From Rhizobium sp. L51/94 (lineage in GTDB: Bacteria; Pseudomonadota; Alphaproteobacteria; Rhizobiales; Rhizobiaceae): a stretch of 64,000 nt of DNA. A model generated the notes under the pieces. It searched no databases, was not told the origin of the DNA, and saw nothing but the letters and a program-made list of their open reading frames with translations. Shown one piece after another: positions 9,915-19,130 of this stretch. Each line of letters starts with the position of its first letter. Within the stretch, counting starts at the first letter, position 1. The stretch spans positions 62,001-126,000 of the forward strand of contig NZ_CP072143.1 of assembly GCF_019355555.1 (NCBI RefSeq). The letters are read 5' to 3'. A program made the translations under genes and the position numbers.

Positions 9915-9991
9915 TTTGTGTTGTCCATTCTAAATTGGCCGCGGGCTTGCTTTGTTGGTTCAGTTTCCCATGACAGGGTGCGATGCTGAAC

Positions 9992-11053
9992 TCACGAAAG
10001 CCGGGCTGTACTGACAGCGTCAAAAATGTGAGGTGTTCCTACCACGGCAATTCCGACCCGATCACCGGGTCGTACAGACGTGCGTCCGGCAATCACTGCC
10101 ACAGCACGTTCTCCGTGCAACCGCCCATGAAGGTGAGTTTCCGCCCCCGTTGGTTCGACAAGGTCGACGTCGAGAAGGAGATCCGGTTCTGTATCTGCCA
10201 CCGACAGAATTTCTGGACGAAGGCCGATAATGATGTCCTGTCCGCATTCAGCGCCATCGGGCAGGGAGAGCACCTTACCATCTGCCGTCCGTGCGAGGTG
10301 GCTATCAATAGTATCGACGCGCGCGGGCAGGAACGTCATTGTTGGAGAGCCGAGAAAGCCAGCAACAAAAATGTTCTCTGGTCGATCATAGAGTTCGATT
10401 GGTGTGCCAATCTGTTCAACTCGGCCCTTATTCATAACAACAATGCGATCCGCCATCGTCATGGCCTCGACCTGGTCATGTGTCACGTAGATGATCGTCG
10501 TTCCAAGCCTGGCGTGCAGACCTTTGATCTCGGCGCGCATCTGGACACGCAGCTTTGCATCCAGATTGGAAAGCGGCTCATCGAAAAGAAAGACCGACGG
10601 TTCGCGAACAATGGCGCGACCCATTGCGACGCGTTGACGTTGGCCGCCCGAAAGCTGGCGAGGGTACCGTTCGAGATAATCATGAAGATTGAGGATAGAC
10701 GCTGCCTTTTCAATCTTGGCGGGGAGTTGCTCAGGGGGTTCCTTGCGCACTTTCGGTCCATAGGCGATATTCTCCCGGGCCGTCATGTGGGGATAGAGAG
10801 CGTAGGACTGGAAAACCATGGAGATGTTGCGCTGTTGTGGCCTTAAGTCGTTCGCCCTCACACCTCCAATGTGAAGTTCGCCTTCGGTGGTCGTTTCAAG
10901 GCCAGCCACCATGCGCAGCAGGGTTGATTTCCCACAGCCTGACGGGCCGACAAGAACGAGGAACTCACCGTCTCTAACATCAAGATCGAGGGCCTCGATG
11001 ATATGTGCCCCGTCGTAACGTTTCCCGATTTTCCTGAGTGAGATTTGTGCCAT
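9992..11053 (-). CDS. Sugar ABC transporter ATPase, MalK/UgpC-type
   Basis: 353 residues, full length for this family. Walker A GPSGCGKST is near residue 36, signature LSGGQRQRVAMGRA near 134, Walker B VFLFDEPLSNLD near 155, and the H-loop YVTHDQVEAMTMADR near 190. A C-terminal TOBE-type regulatory region follows from about residue 240. The ATPase drives import by the MalF/MalG-type permease pair; here only the MalG partner (11151-11984) is intact. Confidence 0.95.
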   Translation of the reverse strand: MAQISLRKIGKRYDGAHIIEALDLDVRDGEFLVLVGPSGCGKSTLLRMVAGLETTTEGELHIGGVRANDLRPQQRNISMVFQSYALYPHMTARENIAYGPKVRKEPPEQLPAKIEKAASILNLHDYLERYPRQLSGGQRQRVAMGRAIVREPSVFLFDEPLSNLDAKLRVQMRAEIKGLHARLGTTIIYVTHDQVEAMTMADRIVVMNKGRVEQIGTPIELYDRPENIFVAGFLGSPTMTFLPARVDTIDSHLARTADGKVLSLPDGAECGQDIIIGLRPEILSVADTEPDLLLDVDLVEPTGAETHLHGRLHGERAVAVIAGRTSVRPGDRVGIAVVGTPHIFDAVSTARLS

Positions 11054-11150
11054 TATCGTCCCTCAAATAGCATTATTGTTGCGTGGAAAATCGCCGCGGA
11101 TGCCGACCAGACGTGGGCTTGGGCCTTTTGATGGTGCAGCGGCTGTCGTC

Positions 11151-11984
11151 TCATTTCACCGCTCCGCTGCTCAACCCACCGATAAGAAACCTCTGTAGCC
11201 ATGCGAACAGAACGGCGACCGGAAGTGTTGCGACGAGCGTGGCGGCCATCACGTAGTGCCACTCGACCTCATATCGCCCTGCCACCATCGAGAAGATCTG
11301 GATTGGCAGCGTGAAATGCTCCTCTTTGCGCAGCAAAGTGAGCGCGAGCGCAAACTCATTCCACGCATTGATAAATGTGAAGATCCCGGTCACTGCGATG
11401 GCGGGCACTGAAAGTGGCAAGAATACCGACCGCAACGATCGCAATCGGGAGGCACCTTCAAGCCAGGCGGATTCCTCCAGATCAGCGGGAATGGAATCGA
11501 AATATCCACGCATCATCCAGACTGCAAATGCGATCTGAAACGCTGTGTAGATCACCACCACCGTACTGATCGAATCGACAAGACCAAGCCAGACGACAAG
11601 CCGGAACAGTCCCAACACCAGAACGATCGGCGACAGCATCTGCGTAACCAGCAAAAAGTCGCTGTAAGGCTGCTTGAAAGAAAATCGAAACCGAGACATC
11701 GCATAGGCCGCCGGTATGCTGATCAGTGTTGCCAGAAGGGTGGAGCCGACCGAGACGTAGAGACTGTTCCAGAGGGCTTGCCCAAAATTCGACGAATGCC
11801 ACATGTCAATAAAGTTTTGCCAGGCAAACCGGTGCGGCAGCCATTCGACGGATGCCACCACCTCGTCCGCCGGCTTCAAGGCGGTGAACAACATGACCGC
11901 GAATGGAAACAAATTCAGGAGAATAAGGGGCGAAAGTGCCAGCCAGCAGAGCAGGCTTCGTCCGACATGTCCGCGATCAGTCAT
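11151..11984 (-). CDS. Sugar ABC transporter permease, MalG-type
   Basis: 277 residues with about six membrane segments and the BPD_transp_1 cytoplasmic loop EESAWLEGASRLRSLRSVFLPL (variant EAA motif, shown by its first part EESAWLEGAS) near residue 185. The ATG at 11984 follows AGGA by 8 bases; the longer frame starts with TTG and is less likely. The start overlaps the surviving last codons of a MalF-type permease. Without that partner the importer is probably not functional unless another permease substitutes. Confidence 0.9.
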   Translation of the reverse strand: MTDRGHVGRSLLCWLALSPLILLNLFPFAVMLFTALKPADEVVASVEWLPHRFAWQNFIDMWHSSNFGQALWNSLYVSVGSTLLATLISIPAAYAMSRFRFSFKQPYSDFLLVTQMLSPIVLVLGLFRLVVWLGLVDSISTVVVIYTAFQIAFAVWMMRGYFDSIPADLEESAWLEGASRLRSLRSVFLPLSVPAIAVTGIFTFINAWNEFALALTLLRKEEHFTLPIQIFSMVAGRYEVEWHYVMAATLVATLPVAVLFAWLQRFLIGGLSSGAVK

Positions 11985-12036
11985 GGCTTTGGGTTCCTCG
12001 TACAGCGCGCAGATACAGGAGCGTAAAGACAAGCAA
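11977..12036 (-). pseudogene. Residual 3' end of a MalF-type permease
   Basis: The codons reading LVFTLLYLRAVRGTQSHD then stop overlap the MalG start by 8 bases, exactly where the last codons of a MalF-type gene would lie. Upstream of about 12040 the similarity ends abruptly and racemase-like sequence on the other strand begins. This is read as a deletion scar. It rests on a short stretch, so confidence is moderate. Confidence 0.55.
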
Positions 12037-12043
12037 CGAGCAC

Positions 12044-12979
12044 ATTGACGGCTTTGCCGTCGCCTCCCTGCTCGACGCCATAGCTATTCGCAGGGCGGGT
12101 CCCCTGAACCCGATACTTCTATATCCGGGCGTGACGATTTCGGCGGCAGCAGTGGTCGAAAGCCTCGACCTGATCATCAGTGTTTCTAGCCTTGATGAGC
12201 TCCGCCAATGGACGGCCGTCATCGACCGGCTGCGGGTGTTCATCAAGCTTGACCTTGGGTTTTTCAGGGCAGGCGCTACGCCTGCGCAGGCCAAGAAGCT
12301 GATTGCAGCCGCCGCCACTGATCCCAATATCCGCCTTGAGGGGATTTACGCTCATATGAGTGAACTGCCGAGCGCGCGGCCCACCGATGCGACCATTCAA
12401 CATCGACGAATGACTGACGTCATCCGCGCTCTTGACGATATCGGTATTCACCCACCGCTTGTCATGATGTCGAGCACCGACGGTGTCCTGAACCATCCTG
12501 AAATGGATTTTGACGCTGTCGATCCCGGAGCGTTGTTCGTTGGCATCGGCGAAAACTCGGCACGTGCACGCAAAGTCGAGCTCCGTCCCGCTCTGAAGGC
12601 AATTTCGACACACCTCGTCAGCGTCAAGCGCCTCGATACGTCGCTTGGTCCAGTGCCAGATTTACCAGGATATATTCCTGGCATGATGGTCGGCGTCATC
12701 GGGATGGGATGGGGTGATGGTGTGCCCCGCCAAAATACGAGAGACACGTTTGCTCTTGTCCGTGGGAGTCGTGCCAAATTGCTGGCACCGGCGCATCTTG
12801 AGCACATACGGGTTGATCTGACTGAGATCCCAGACGCACGAACCGGAGATGAGGTCGTTCTTCTCGGCCAACAGGGGTCTGAAACGATTATGCATGACGA
12901 AGTCTGCGCCGCTTGGGGAACAGACATCGTCGGTCTTTACGCCGAGCTGCGAGACCATATCCCGCGGCGCTATCTCTAA
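12044..12979 (+). pseudogene. Alanine racemase-like gene lacking its 5' third
   Basis: The readable protein begins at HIDGFAVASLLDAIAIRR, which corresponds to about residue 70 of fold-type III alanine racemases. It continues through FIKLDLGFFRAG, MSSTDGVLNHPEMDFDAVDPG, GVIGMGWGDGVPR and GDEVVLLGQQG to a normal C-terminus. The missing part includes the PLP-binding lysine segment (usually KANAYGHG), so any product would be inactive. Upstream in-frame codons belong to the MalG gene on the opposite strand and are not racemase. It is followed after 20 bases by an amino-acid binding-protein gene, so it may once have belonged to an amino-acid uptake and racemisation operon. Confidence 0.75.
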
Positions 12980-12999
12980 ACCAAATCTCAAGGAACCCG

Positions 13000-13830
13000 A
13001 TGACCATATTGACACGATCACTCACCCTGCTGTCCCTTTTGATGGTCGCCGGATCGGCCTTGGCTGATGAGCAGCGATCAATCAAGATCGCAACCGAAGG
13101 CGCATTTCCGCCCTGGAATGCGGTCGATACGTCCGGAAACGCGACCGGATTTGATGTCGACGCCGGGAAGGCAATCTGTGCACGTGCTAGACTACGGTGC
13201 GACTTCGTCACCCAGGCATGGGACGGTATCATTCCGGCTTTGACGGTCGGCAAGGTGGACGCGATCATGGCCGGCATGTCGATCACCGAAAAACGAAAGG
13301 CTGTCATCGGGTTTTCTGAACCTTATGCCCTCACATCAAATTATTTTGCTGTTGCAAAGGCTTTAAAACTTCCACCCATGGACACCACAGCCCGGCTCAA
13401 CCTCAACAACGCAGAGCCTGCTTCCCTGCTGGCCTTGAAGTCCAACCTCCAAGGCAAAATCGTTGGGGTCCAGGGCTCGACGAATGCCGAAGCCTTTGTC
13501 CGCGCCTATCTTGGCGATTCCGTAGAAGTCCGCGTCTACGATAAACAGGACAATCTCAATCTTGATCTTGGCGCTGGGCGTATCGATGCGGGATTGGCAG
13601 ACTATTCAGTTTGGAAGGGTTTTCTTGAGACCAATGACGGGAAAGCAATGACGCTATACGGCCCACGAATCTCCGGCGGCATGTTCGGTCCAGGCGTTGG
13701 CATAGGCTTGCGAAAGCAGGACATGGAACTCGCCGGCCAATTCAATGCCGCCATCGAGACACTGAAAACTGATGGCACGCTGCGGGCGCTGAGCCTAAAA
13801 TGGTTTGGAACGGATCTCGTGTCGGATTGA
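13000..13830 (+). CDS. Amino-acid ABC transporter substrate-binding protein
   Basis: 276 residues of the SBP_bac_3 family (lysine/arginine/ornithine or opine binding type). A signal peptide ends near ALADEQ at residue 23, and the mature chain starts KIATEGAFPPWNAVD with the typical GFDVDAGKAICARA following. The ATG at 13000 has AAGGA 5 bases upstream. No membrane or ATPase genes of the same transporter follow, so it is an orphan left after rearrangement or works with a distant system. The ligand is not determined. Confidence 0.9.
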   Translation: MTILTRSLTLLSLLMVAGSALADEQRSIKIATEGAFPPWNAVDTSGNATGFDVDAGKAICARARLRCDFVTQAWDGIIPALTVGKVDAIMAGMSITEKRKAVIGFSEPYALTSNYFAVAKALKLPPMDTTARLNLNNAEPASLLALKSNLQGKIVGVQGSTNAEAFVRAYLGDSVEVRVYDKQDNLNLDLGAGRIDAGLADYSVWKGFLETNDGKAMTLYGPRISGGMFGPGVGIGLRKQDMELAGQFNAAIETLKTDGTLRALSLKWFGTDLVSD

Positions 13831-13905
13831 AGTGGTGGGTCATGCCGCAAGTCCGCAAAAAGGGCTTGGCGGCGGGAAAGGTGGCCTTATATCTGAAGGA
13901 TATTG

Positions 13906-14307
13906 CTAAGCCGCAATCTTCCCGATCTCCCGCTTTGCTGCCTGAACGAGAAATCCTGACCTGGTCAAACCATGTGCTTCTGCATAGGCGTCCACCTCCT
14001 GCAAGACATCCTCCGGGATAGTGATGTTTACGCGGACGGCCTTTTTTGTTTCTGTCTTTAGCGAAACAAGAATGGCGGTACCTGAAGAATTATGAGGATC
14101 GGCCATAATGTCGGTGAGGGAAGAGGCTTCAGGGATAGCCTCTCCGTCTTCGACAAGACCATCGACGTGAAAAGCCAAAGCCTCTTTGGCCATGCGACGA
14201 GCATCATCCAAGTCAGTGCCGGCTGTTACGACACCCGGGAAGTCAGGAAAGGAAACACCGTAATCGCTTTCAGCTTCCTTGTGGATCAGTCCGATATAGT
14301 TGCGCAT
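13906..14307 (-). CDS. hicB: HicB-type antitoxin
   Basis: 133 residues. The N-terminal half is the HicB fold (YIGLIHKEAESDYGVSFPDF, then PGVVTAGTDLDDARRMAKEAL), and the C-terminal 45 residues form a ribbon-helix-helix DNA-binding domain (VRVNITIPEDVLQEVDAYAE). It would neutralise the HicA RNase by direct binding and repress the operon. It follows hicA by 5 bases on the same strand. Confidence 0.93.
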   Translation of the reverse strand: MRNYIGLIHKEAESDYGVSFPDFPGVVTAGTDLDDARRMAKEALAFHVDGLVEDGEAIPEASSLTDIMADPHNSSGTAILVSLKTETKKAVRVNITIPEDVLQEVDAYAEAHGLTRSGFLVQAAKREIGKIAA

Positions 14308-14312
14308 AGTGA

Positions 14313-14501
14313 TTACCTCAGTTTTAGCCCAGATTGCTTTTCGATGCTCTTGAGCGTCCCCATCGGGATATCTCGCTTAGGATGAGGAACGGTTACACGG
14401 CCTCGCTTTGTCGGGTGTTTAAGCTGGACATGGCTGCCTTTCTTGGCAACCTCAAACCATCCATCATTCGTCAAGGCAGAAATAATATCGACGCTCTTCA
14501 T
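14313..14501 (-). CDS. hicA: HicA-type mRNA interferase toxin
   Basis: 62 residues, normal for HicA. The double-stranded-RNA-binding-like fold has the catalytic-type histidine in KKGSHVQLKHP near residue 24 and ends VPHPKRDIPMGTLKSIEKQS. HicA cleaves mRNA and stops growth when HicB is lost. The ATG at 14501 gives the family's usual N-terminus (MKSVDIISAL); another ATG 9 bases upstream is possible. The ribosome site is weak. The gene begins immediately downstream of a palindrome that is probably the operon's operator. Confidence 0.92.
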   Translation of the reverse strand: MKSVDIISALTNDGWFEVAKKGSHVQLKHPTKRGRVTVPHPKRDIPMGTLKSIEKQSGLKLR

Positions 14502-14509
14502 AGGAACCA

Positions 14510-14530
14510 TATACACACGATATGTGTATA
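14510..14530. promoter_or_regulatory. Palindromic operator upstream of hicAB
   Basis: A perfect 8-bp inverted repeat, TATACACA-CGATA-TGTGTATA, lies 9 bases upstream of the hicA start. The ribbon-helix-helix domain of HicB binds such dyads in other systems, and the position overlapping the expected transcription start suits autorepression. Binding by this HicB is inferred. Confidence 0.65.
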
Positions 14531-14821
14531 ATTCAAGGTAGTGTAGAGACGTTTCGGTTTTGCGGTAAGCCGAGAGCCATTCAACGGAAAACAAGGCGTG
14601 ATTGGCGGCGTCGCGTACGAAATGCACGCGCGCCCGACGACCGACCCGGGCAACGGCTTCAAGAGATTTACCGAGCAAACCTTTTATGCTCCGTCTCGGC
14701 GTGGCCTGGCTAAGTGCTCCGCAAAGGGTATCGTCTGCCCATCAACAAATTGAATCGATGGAGATCGCCTGATTCAAAAGTGTCGTTGGACGTAGGAACC
14801 TGTGCTAGCCAATCTAGCCTC

Positions 14822-15088
14822 ATGATGATCACCCAACCCTACAGCGTCTACATCGAGCGGACGGACAAGGCAGAGAACAAAGCGCGCTTTTATGCAATGT
14901 CGATAGAACCGACATTGTTCGGCGACGCGTCGCTGTTGCGACGGTGGGGTCGGATCGGATCAACCGGGCGGCAGAAAATCCATTGCTTCGAGAATGAAAG
15001 CCAAGCTGTAGAGCTGTTTCTAGCCATCGTCCGGCAAAAGCGAGCCAGGGGTTATAAGCCTAGGCTCGCTGCCCGAGTTAAATTGTAA
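14822..15088 (+). CDS. WGR-domain protein
   Basis: 88 residues consisting of little more than a WGR domain: YIERTDKAENKARFYAMSIE, then RRWGRIGSTGRQKIHCFEN with the defining Trp-Gly-Arg near residue 42. WGR domains bind nucleic acid in PARPs and MolR-type proteins; short stand-alone versions are common in rhizobia and uncharacterised. The ATG at 14822 is taken; a second ATG follows immediately. Confidence 0.85.
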   Translation: MMITQPYSVYIERTDKAENKARFYAMSIEPTLFGDASLLRRWGRIGSTGRQKIHCFENESQAVELFLAIVRQKRARGYKPRLAARVKL

Positions 15089-15353
15089 GCGCCGCCATGA
15101 CGCATCACTTCCCCCACGGTTTGCAAGCGAATGGGATGCGATTGTGATCCGTCAGTCAGCAGGACCACGCCCAGCAGGGAGCAACCGTTTCCTAAGGCAG
15201 AGTTTGCAGAATGGATCCGTAGAAGTCCTGCAGATGTGAAATTTAGCGAGATTTTCAGCCGCATTGACTGAAACCGACGGCAATAAAGGGCAGTTCTGTT
15301 GACACTAGCCGTTCTGCAGTCGAAAAGAATCTCACCCGCACATGGAGATAGCA

Positions 15354-15764
15354 ATGGCTGACGAAACCGAAACAGGCGCGCAAATTGATGTTGCAGCACC
15401 AGGGGCTCCAACTGAGGCGCCTGCGTCTAAAAAACAGCGCGCGCCTCGTCGTTCTAAGGCCGAGATTGAAGCCGCTGCAGCTGCAAAGAAACCAATGGTT
15501 CGCCAGAAACGGATTGGCAAGGCTGAAGCCGCACCAGTGAGCGGAACAACGACCGTAGCGGCTGCAACGAAGAAAACGGTGGCCAAGGGTCCTGCAAATG
15601 CCAAGCCTGTTAGTCAGCCGGCAACACCGCCAGCGCCTCTCACTGCTGCTGATGAGATGGCTGATCTTCTTCAGCTTGAGGAAGAAAACAAGAAGCTTCG
15701 TCAGGCTTTGGCCGAAAAGTTGCGCGCGGAAAATGCTGATCTGCGCAAGCGCCTCGGCGTTTGA
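15354..15764 (+). CDS. SyrB-like regulator, copy 1
   Basis: 136 residues resembling Sinorhizobium SyrB-type proteins: a disordered, alanine/lysine-rich front with APRRSKAEIEAAAAAK near residue 30 and a C-terminal leucine-zipper-like coiled coil (LLQLEEENKKLRQALAEKL). SyrB has been described as a negative regulator of symbiotic exopolysaccharide or nod-related genes; the biochemical role of the family is unclear. The ATG at 15354 is preferred over one 12 bases upstream by analogy (MADET...). Two related sequences follow in tandem. Confidence 0.75.
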   Translation: MADETETGAQIDVAAPGAPTEAPASKKQRAPRRSKAEIEAAAAAKKPMVRQKRIGKAEAAPVSGTTTVAAATKKTVAKGPANAKPVSQPATPPAPLTAADEMADLLQLEEENKKLRQALAEKLRAENADLRKRLGV

Positions 15765-15918
15765 GCTGGCTGCAGCGTTGTTCGCTGCTCGCGCAATCGA
15801 TCTCCGTTACTAGCGAATAGCTTAGCTTTTAAAATATCCTGGCTCGGTTTCGAGCCGGGACGGAGCTGTTAGAATCGTTACACATCTGCCGCTCAGAAAG
15901 ACGTCCTATGAAACCACC

Positions 15919-16510
15919 TTGAAAATATCTAGCGCAGCTGCTGTCCCGGCAAAGATCCTCCGGGACGGCGGACGAAGCAGGCGCGCCTGCCAGCGCTCAA
16001 AAGCTTGTCGCAATAGAACTGCGGCCAGCTGCGACTATCCTGCTCTCGTCCCAGGAGGCTATCTCTGGAACCGAGCGAGTCGACGGGGAGGAGTCTGAAG
16101 ACCTCGCACCGGCGTCGGCGGCGATCGAGAACGAAATCGTTCCCGAGACGCCCAATCTGCCACTGGACTAACCTGAAGCAGCTAAGGCCGAGGTGACAAA
16201 GGAAAAAGCGCAATCCAACTCCGATCCGTTAGAGGAGCGGCCAGAGGTAGAGGCTGCTGCTCAGTTGCCGAAGCTTCGGCAGGCGAGGTCGAAGATCGCA
16301 AAGACAGTCCTCGTCGGCTCGCCAGTCGAAATTCCTGGCGCCATCGCGGACTTGCCCATTTCTGCCGCATCTTCGAATAGGGACCCGTTCTTTGAAAACG
16401 CGACAAGCCTGGATGAAGACATCAAACACCTCAAGGATCTGCTGGCGCAAAAGTTACGTATCCAAAATGCCCAGCTCAGAGAAATGCTCAAGCGCTTCGA
16501 ACGCACCTGA
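15919..16510 (+). pseudogene. SyrB-like copy 2, interrupted by an in-frame stop
   Basis: One reading frame runs from about 15919 to 16510 with a single TAA at 16169-16171. The part after the stop ends with DEDIKHLKDLLAQKLRIQN followed by AQLREMLKRFERT, closely matching the coiled-coil tails of copies 1 and 3 (EKLRAENADLRKRLG and EQLRHQNAQLRQMLERFG). No good start codon is visible at the upstream end. A GTG at 16193 could start a 105-residue product, but a decayed copy is the simpler reading. Confidence 0.5.
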
Positions 16511-16537
16511 GTACGCAGACTATAATCAGAGAAGAAA

Positions 16538-17125
16538 ATGAGAACACAGCAGCGCAGTTTCGTCGTCGAAATCAAATCGGCACGCCGGCGATTAAAAACA
16601 CAGCCGAAATCCATCTGGGGCAACACCGATTTCGCGGCTCTGGTGAGGGATACCGAGGCAACCCTGCCGTTTCTGCCCAACGCCAACTCGGAAACCCCGA
16701 TCAGTCGTGAAAACATGGCAAGCGACCTGAAAAAGCAGATCGAAGTCGCCGAGGTCAGCGAGGCCGGTGGAGAAACGCCTCGCGCGGTGCCGCCAGTCGA
16801 TCCCGACAAAAATGAGCAGAATCAGCAAGATGCGGTTTCCAATGATAGTCAGGCCGTGAAGGTGCCCGCCAGTGAGCCGACACGCCAGACAGTAAAGGCG
16901 CTTAAGCGTCGTTACACACGTCGTAGGTCTGTTGCCGAGGATGCAATCGCAGCGCCTTCTGTCGCGATGGCGGTCGACGTAATCGGGACTCACTCCGATG
17001 ACTTGGCATTGCTTTCTGCCGAAAACCTGCGCCTGAAGCGGCTCCTCGCGGAACAACTGAGGCACCAGAATGCACAGCTTAGGCAGATGTTAGAACGTTT
17101 TGGGATCGCCTCACGGGCAAATTGA
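16538..17125 (+). CDS. SyrB-like regulator, copy 3
   Basis: 195 residues. It starts MRTQQRSFVVEIKSARRRLK followed by SIWGNTDFAALVRDTEA, a module frequent at the start of rhizobial SyrB-like proteins, and ends with a coiled coil (LSAENLRLKRLLAEQLRHQN) that matches copy 2. A basic patch, KRRYTRRRSVAEDA, lies near residue 128. It may act as a small DNA-associated regulator; no direct function is known. It follows copy 2 by 27 bases on the same strand. Confidence 0.7.
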   Translation: MRTQQRSFVVEIKSARRRLKTQPKSIWGNTDFAALVRDTEATLPFLPNANSETPISRENMASDLKKQIEVAEVSEAGGETPRAVPPVDPDKNEQNQQDAVSNDSQAVKVPASEPTRQTVKALKRRYTRRRSVAEDAIAAPSVAMAVDVIGTHSDDLALLSAENLRLKRLLAEQLRHQNAQLRQMLERFGIASRAN

Positions 17126-17309
17126 GGCCGTGTCGCAGTGCAGTCTCGTTTGGCGCATTAGGGAAATGGTCTTCAAGCACCCGCCGCTTTGACAGCGATC
17201 GAGCCATTGCTCGCGCCGGCTCGGGAGGTACTAGATACAGACGGTCATTTCGGAGCGACCGACAATTCTGCCTACGCTTATCCATCAAAGCAGGTTTCAA
17301 GGATGACGA

Positions 17310-17480
17310 ATGCCGTATTTCCTGGTCTCTCACACCGCGCTGGTCGAGGCGGATGATGAAGCAACCGCTGCCGCGAAAGTTTATAGAGAAATTTGCGACA
17401 AAGAGAACATCACCTTCACTGTTACGGCCGATGAGAACGTCACAACGAAAATCACGATCCCTACGCGCACGAGCACCTAA
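17310..17480 (+). CDS. Small conserved-looking protein, 56 residues
   Basis: A short frame starting MPYFLVSHTALVEADDEATA and ending KITIPTRTST. Charge and hydrophobic pattern suggest a small beta-alpha fold: a strand, then a helix (AAAKVYREICDKEN), then two strands (ITFTVTAD and TTKITIP). No ribosome site is strong, although GGATGA lies upstream. I do not recognise the family; the regular secondary-structure pattern is why it is listed. Confidence 0.5.
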   Translation: MPYFLVSHTALVEADDEATAAAKVYREICDKENITFTVTADENVTTKITIPTRTST

Positions 17481-17635
17481 CTCGATGCCTTGGGCGCGTT
17501 CTGCGAACTCACCTGAATCCAGTCGAGCGAGGCACCTCAACGCAGCAGTCGGGGGATCCTGATGAAATATATCAACGAGGATCCGCCAAGCATCTTAAAC
17601 GCGTTTGCGTCCGTCATGGCCTCAACTGTTCTGGT

Positions 17636-18110
17636 CGAGTTGCAAGCGAAGCGGACGGACTTGGCAACGGGGAGATCACACTTGCGCGGTATTCGACACG
17701 CGACATAGTCGAAGTCGAGCACGCCATGTCCTACCGCGCAGAGATCTTGAAACATACACGGAGCCATGGCGCCGACCGACATCATGTCGATCGTGCAATA
17801 GACAAGCAGGATATAGCGATCCGCACAAGTACATCAGCGACACCGCCGAGACCGGATGGTCTTCCTGGAGAACGATCGCGATCTCGGCGTTAAGAATGGC
17901 ACGCTTGGGACTGTGAAGGCCGTCGAGCCCGACGCACTACATGTGGAGCTCGACGGCAGTATGCTGTCGCCAGGGGATGGAGTTGGCTTGGTCAAGATAG
18001 ACACAAATTCTTATCAAAGTCTTGATCATGGCTATGCGACGACAATCCACAAGAACCAGGGTGCGCCACGGGGATCGATCGACAAGGCGGTTGCCGCCGC
18101 TGTCATGAAC
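17636..18110 (+). pseudogene. TraA-type conjugal relaxase/helicase remnant
   Basis: Two pieces in different frames match the TraA relaxase-helicase of rhizobial plasmids. The first reads GEITLARYSTRDIVEVEHAM and continues to HGADRHHVDRAIDKQD. The second, from 17856, reads MVFLENDRDLGVKNGTLGTV and then LDHGYATTIHKNQGA, the late RecD-like helicase motifs. Most of the gene, including the relaxase domain and Walker A, is absent, and the segments are joined by an internal deletion. It records an ancestral conjugative element. Confidence 0.7.
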
Positions 18111-18336
18111 GCCGCTCGCTGGGATGAGGGGATTGCCGCAGTCGGCAAGCCCGAAGGATGCGTGTTATTGCCGATGCCAGTGCTCTCGTGCGTGCCAATC
18201 AGCAGGCGTTCACGACCTGTGCGGAAAAGAGGTGGCTGCCAACGCAAAGAGCGAGCTGCCTTGCACGCTCGCGGCTGCCGTGCTTCCTTCCGACTAACTA
18301 GCATTCCGTCAGCCACCAGATTTTACAGGCCAAACA

Positions 18337-18624
18337 ATGATAAAATCGGAACTCGTCCAAATTGTCGCGAGGCGCAATCCCCACCTCTACTACGGAGACG
18401 TAGAGCGCATCGTCGACATCATTCTCGAGGGAATTGCCGGGGCCCTGGAAAAGGGCAGCAGGGTCGAGCTTCGTGGGTTCGGGAGCTTCTCCGTTCGACA
18501 CCGCCCGCCGCGGTCCGGGCGAAACCCGCGGAACGGGGAGACCGTATTTGTCGATGATAAATGGGTGCCATTTTTCAAGGCCGGAAAGGAAATGCAAGAG
18601 CGCTTGAATTTCGAGAGTTCGTAA
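18337..18624 (+). CDS. ihfB: Integration host factor beta subunit
   Basis: 95 residues, the usual size. The HU/IHF DNA-binding fold is clear: MIKSELVQIVARRNPHLYYG, the RGFGSFSVRHRPPRSGRNPR segment that forms the beta-arm, and a C-terminal helix FFKAGKEMQERLN. The sequence has IHF-beta rather than HU character. It bends DNA and normally pairs with IhfA, whose gene is not in this window. Being next to relaxase remains, it is probably an accessory plasmid copy. Confidence 0.92.
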   Translation: MIKSELVQIVARRNPHLYYGDVERIVDIILEGIAGALEKGSRVELRGFGSFSVRHRPPRSGRNPRNGETVFVDDKWVPFFKAGKEMQERLNFESS

Positions 18625-19111
18625 TCTGGAGCGTATCCCGAAGCGAACCAAAGGTTTCGATGCGAGCGCTGTCGCCGTGCCCAAAGGATCGGCATCAGGC
18701 TCTTGCGGGAAACCAAGTCCTCACAGTTGGTATTCTGAGCATCGTCGTGATGCCGAGATTTCTCGTTAGCCTGCCATTTGGGAAAGGGCACCCTTTGACG
18801 ACATCCATTCTGATCGCACTAAACCGACTACATCCCTAGCAAGCCGTTGCTGCGACTGCACGTGGACTTGATGCCGAGAGTTGAGCAAGTTGGCATACTG
18901 CTGGAAATCTAAGGCCACACCGGGATTGCGTCTGGAAATTGAACATCGGCCAGCGTTCTCATCATTCTCGTCACGGCCGACGATCTGCAGGAGTAAAAGC
19001 ATGTTGTGCCGTAAGTTTTGCAAGTCACCAAACAGGCAGACTTGAGTATCGTCAGGTGCCGAGATACCGTGCCTATTTTAATTTCACATCGATTGGCCAG
19101 ATTGGTTACGG

Positions 19112-19129
19112 ACCTCAGGAATCCCCTCA
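19112..19129. repeat. IS left inverted repeat
   Basis: ACCTCAGGAATCCCCTCA, matching the right end at 17 of 18 positions. TACGG immediately outside is the target duplication. Confidence 0.88.
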
Positions 19130-19130
19130 T

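Noticed and set aside
11936..12043. N-terminal part of the racemase frame as coding
   Set aside because: These codons are the complement of the MalG start and MalF tail; their protein has no racemase character.
16193..16510. Independent gene starting with GTG
   Set aside because: The same frame is open upstream except for one TAA, and its tail matches the neighbouring SyrB-like copies, so an interrupted copy is the simpler explanation.
18111..18336. Coding continuation of the TraA remnant
   Set aside because: The frame stays open, but the sequence stops resembling TraA after about 18070 and runs out of frame into ihfB.
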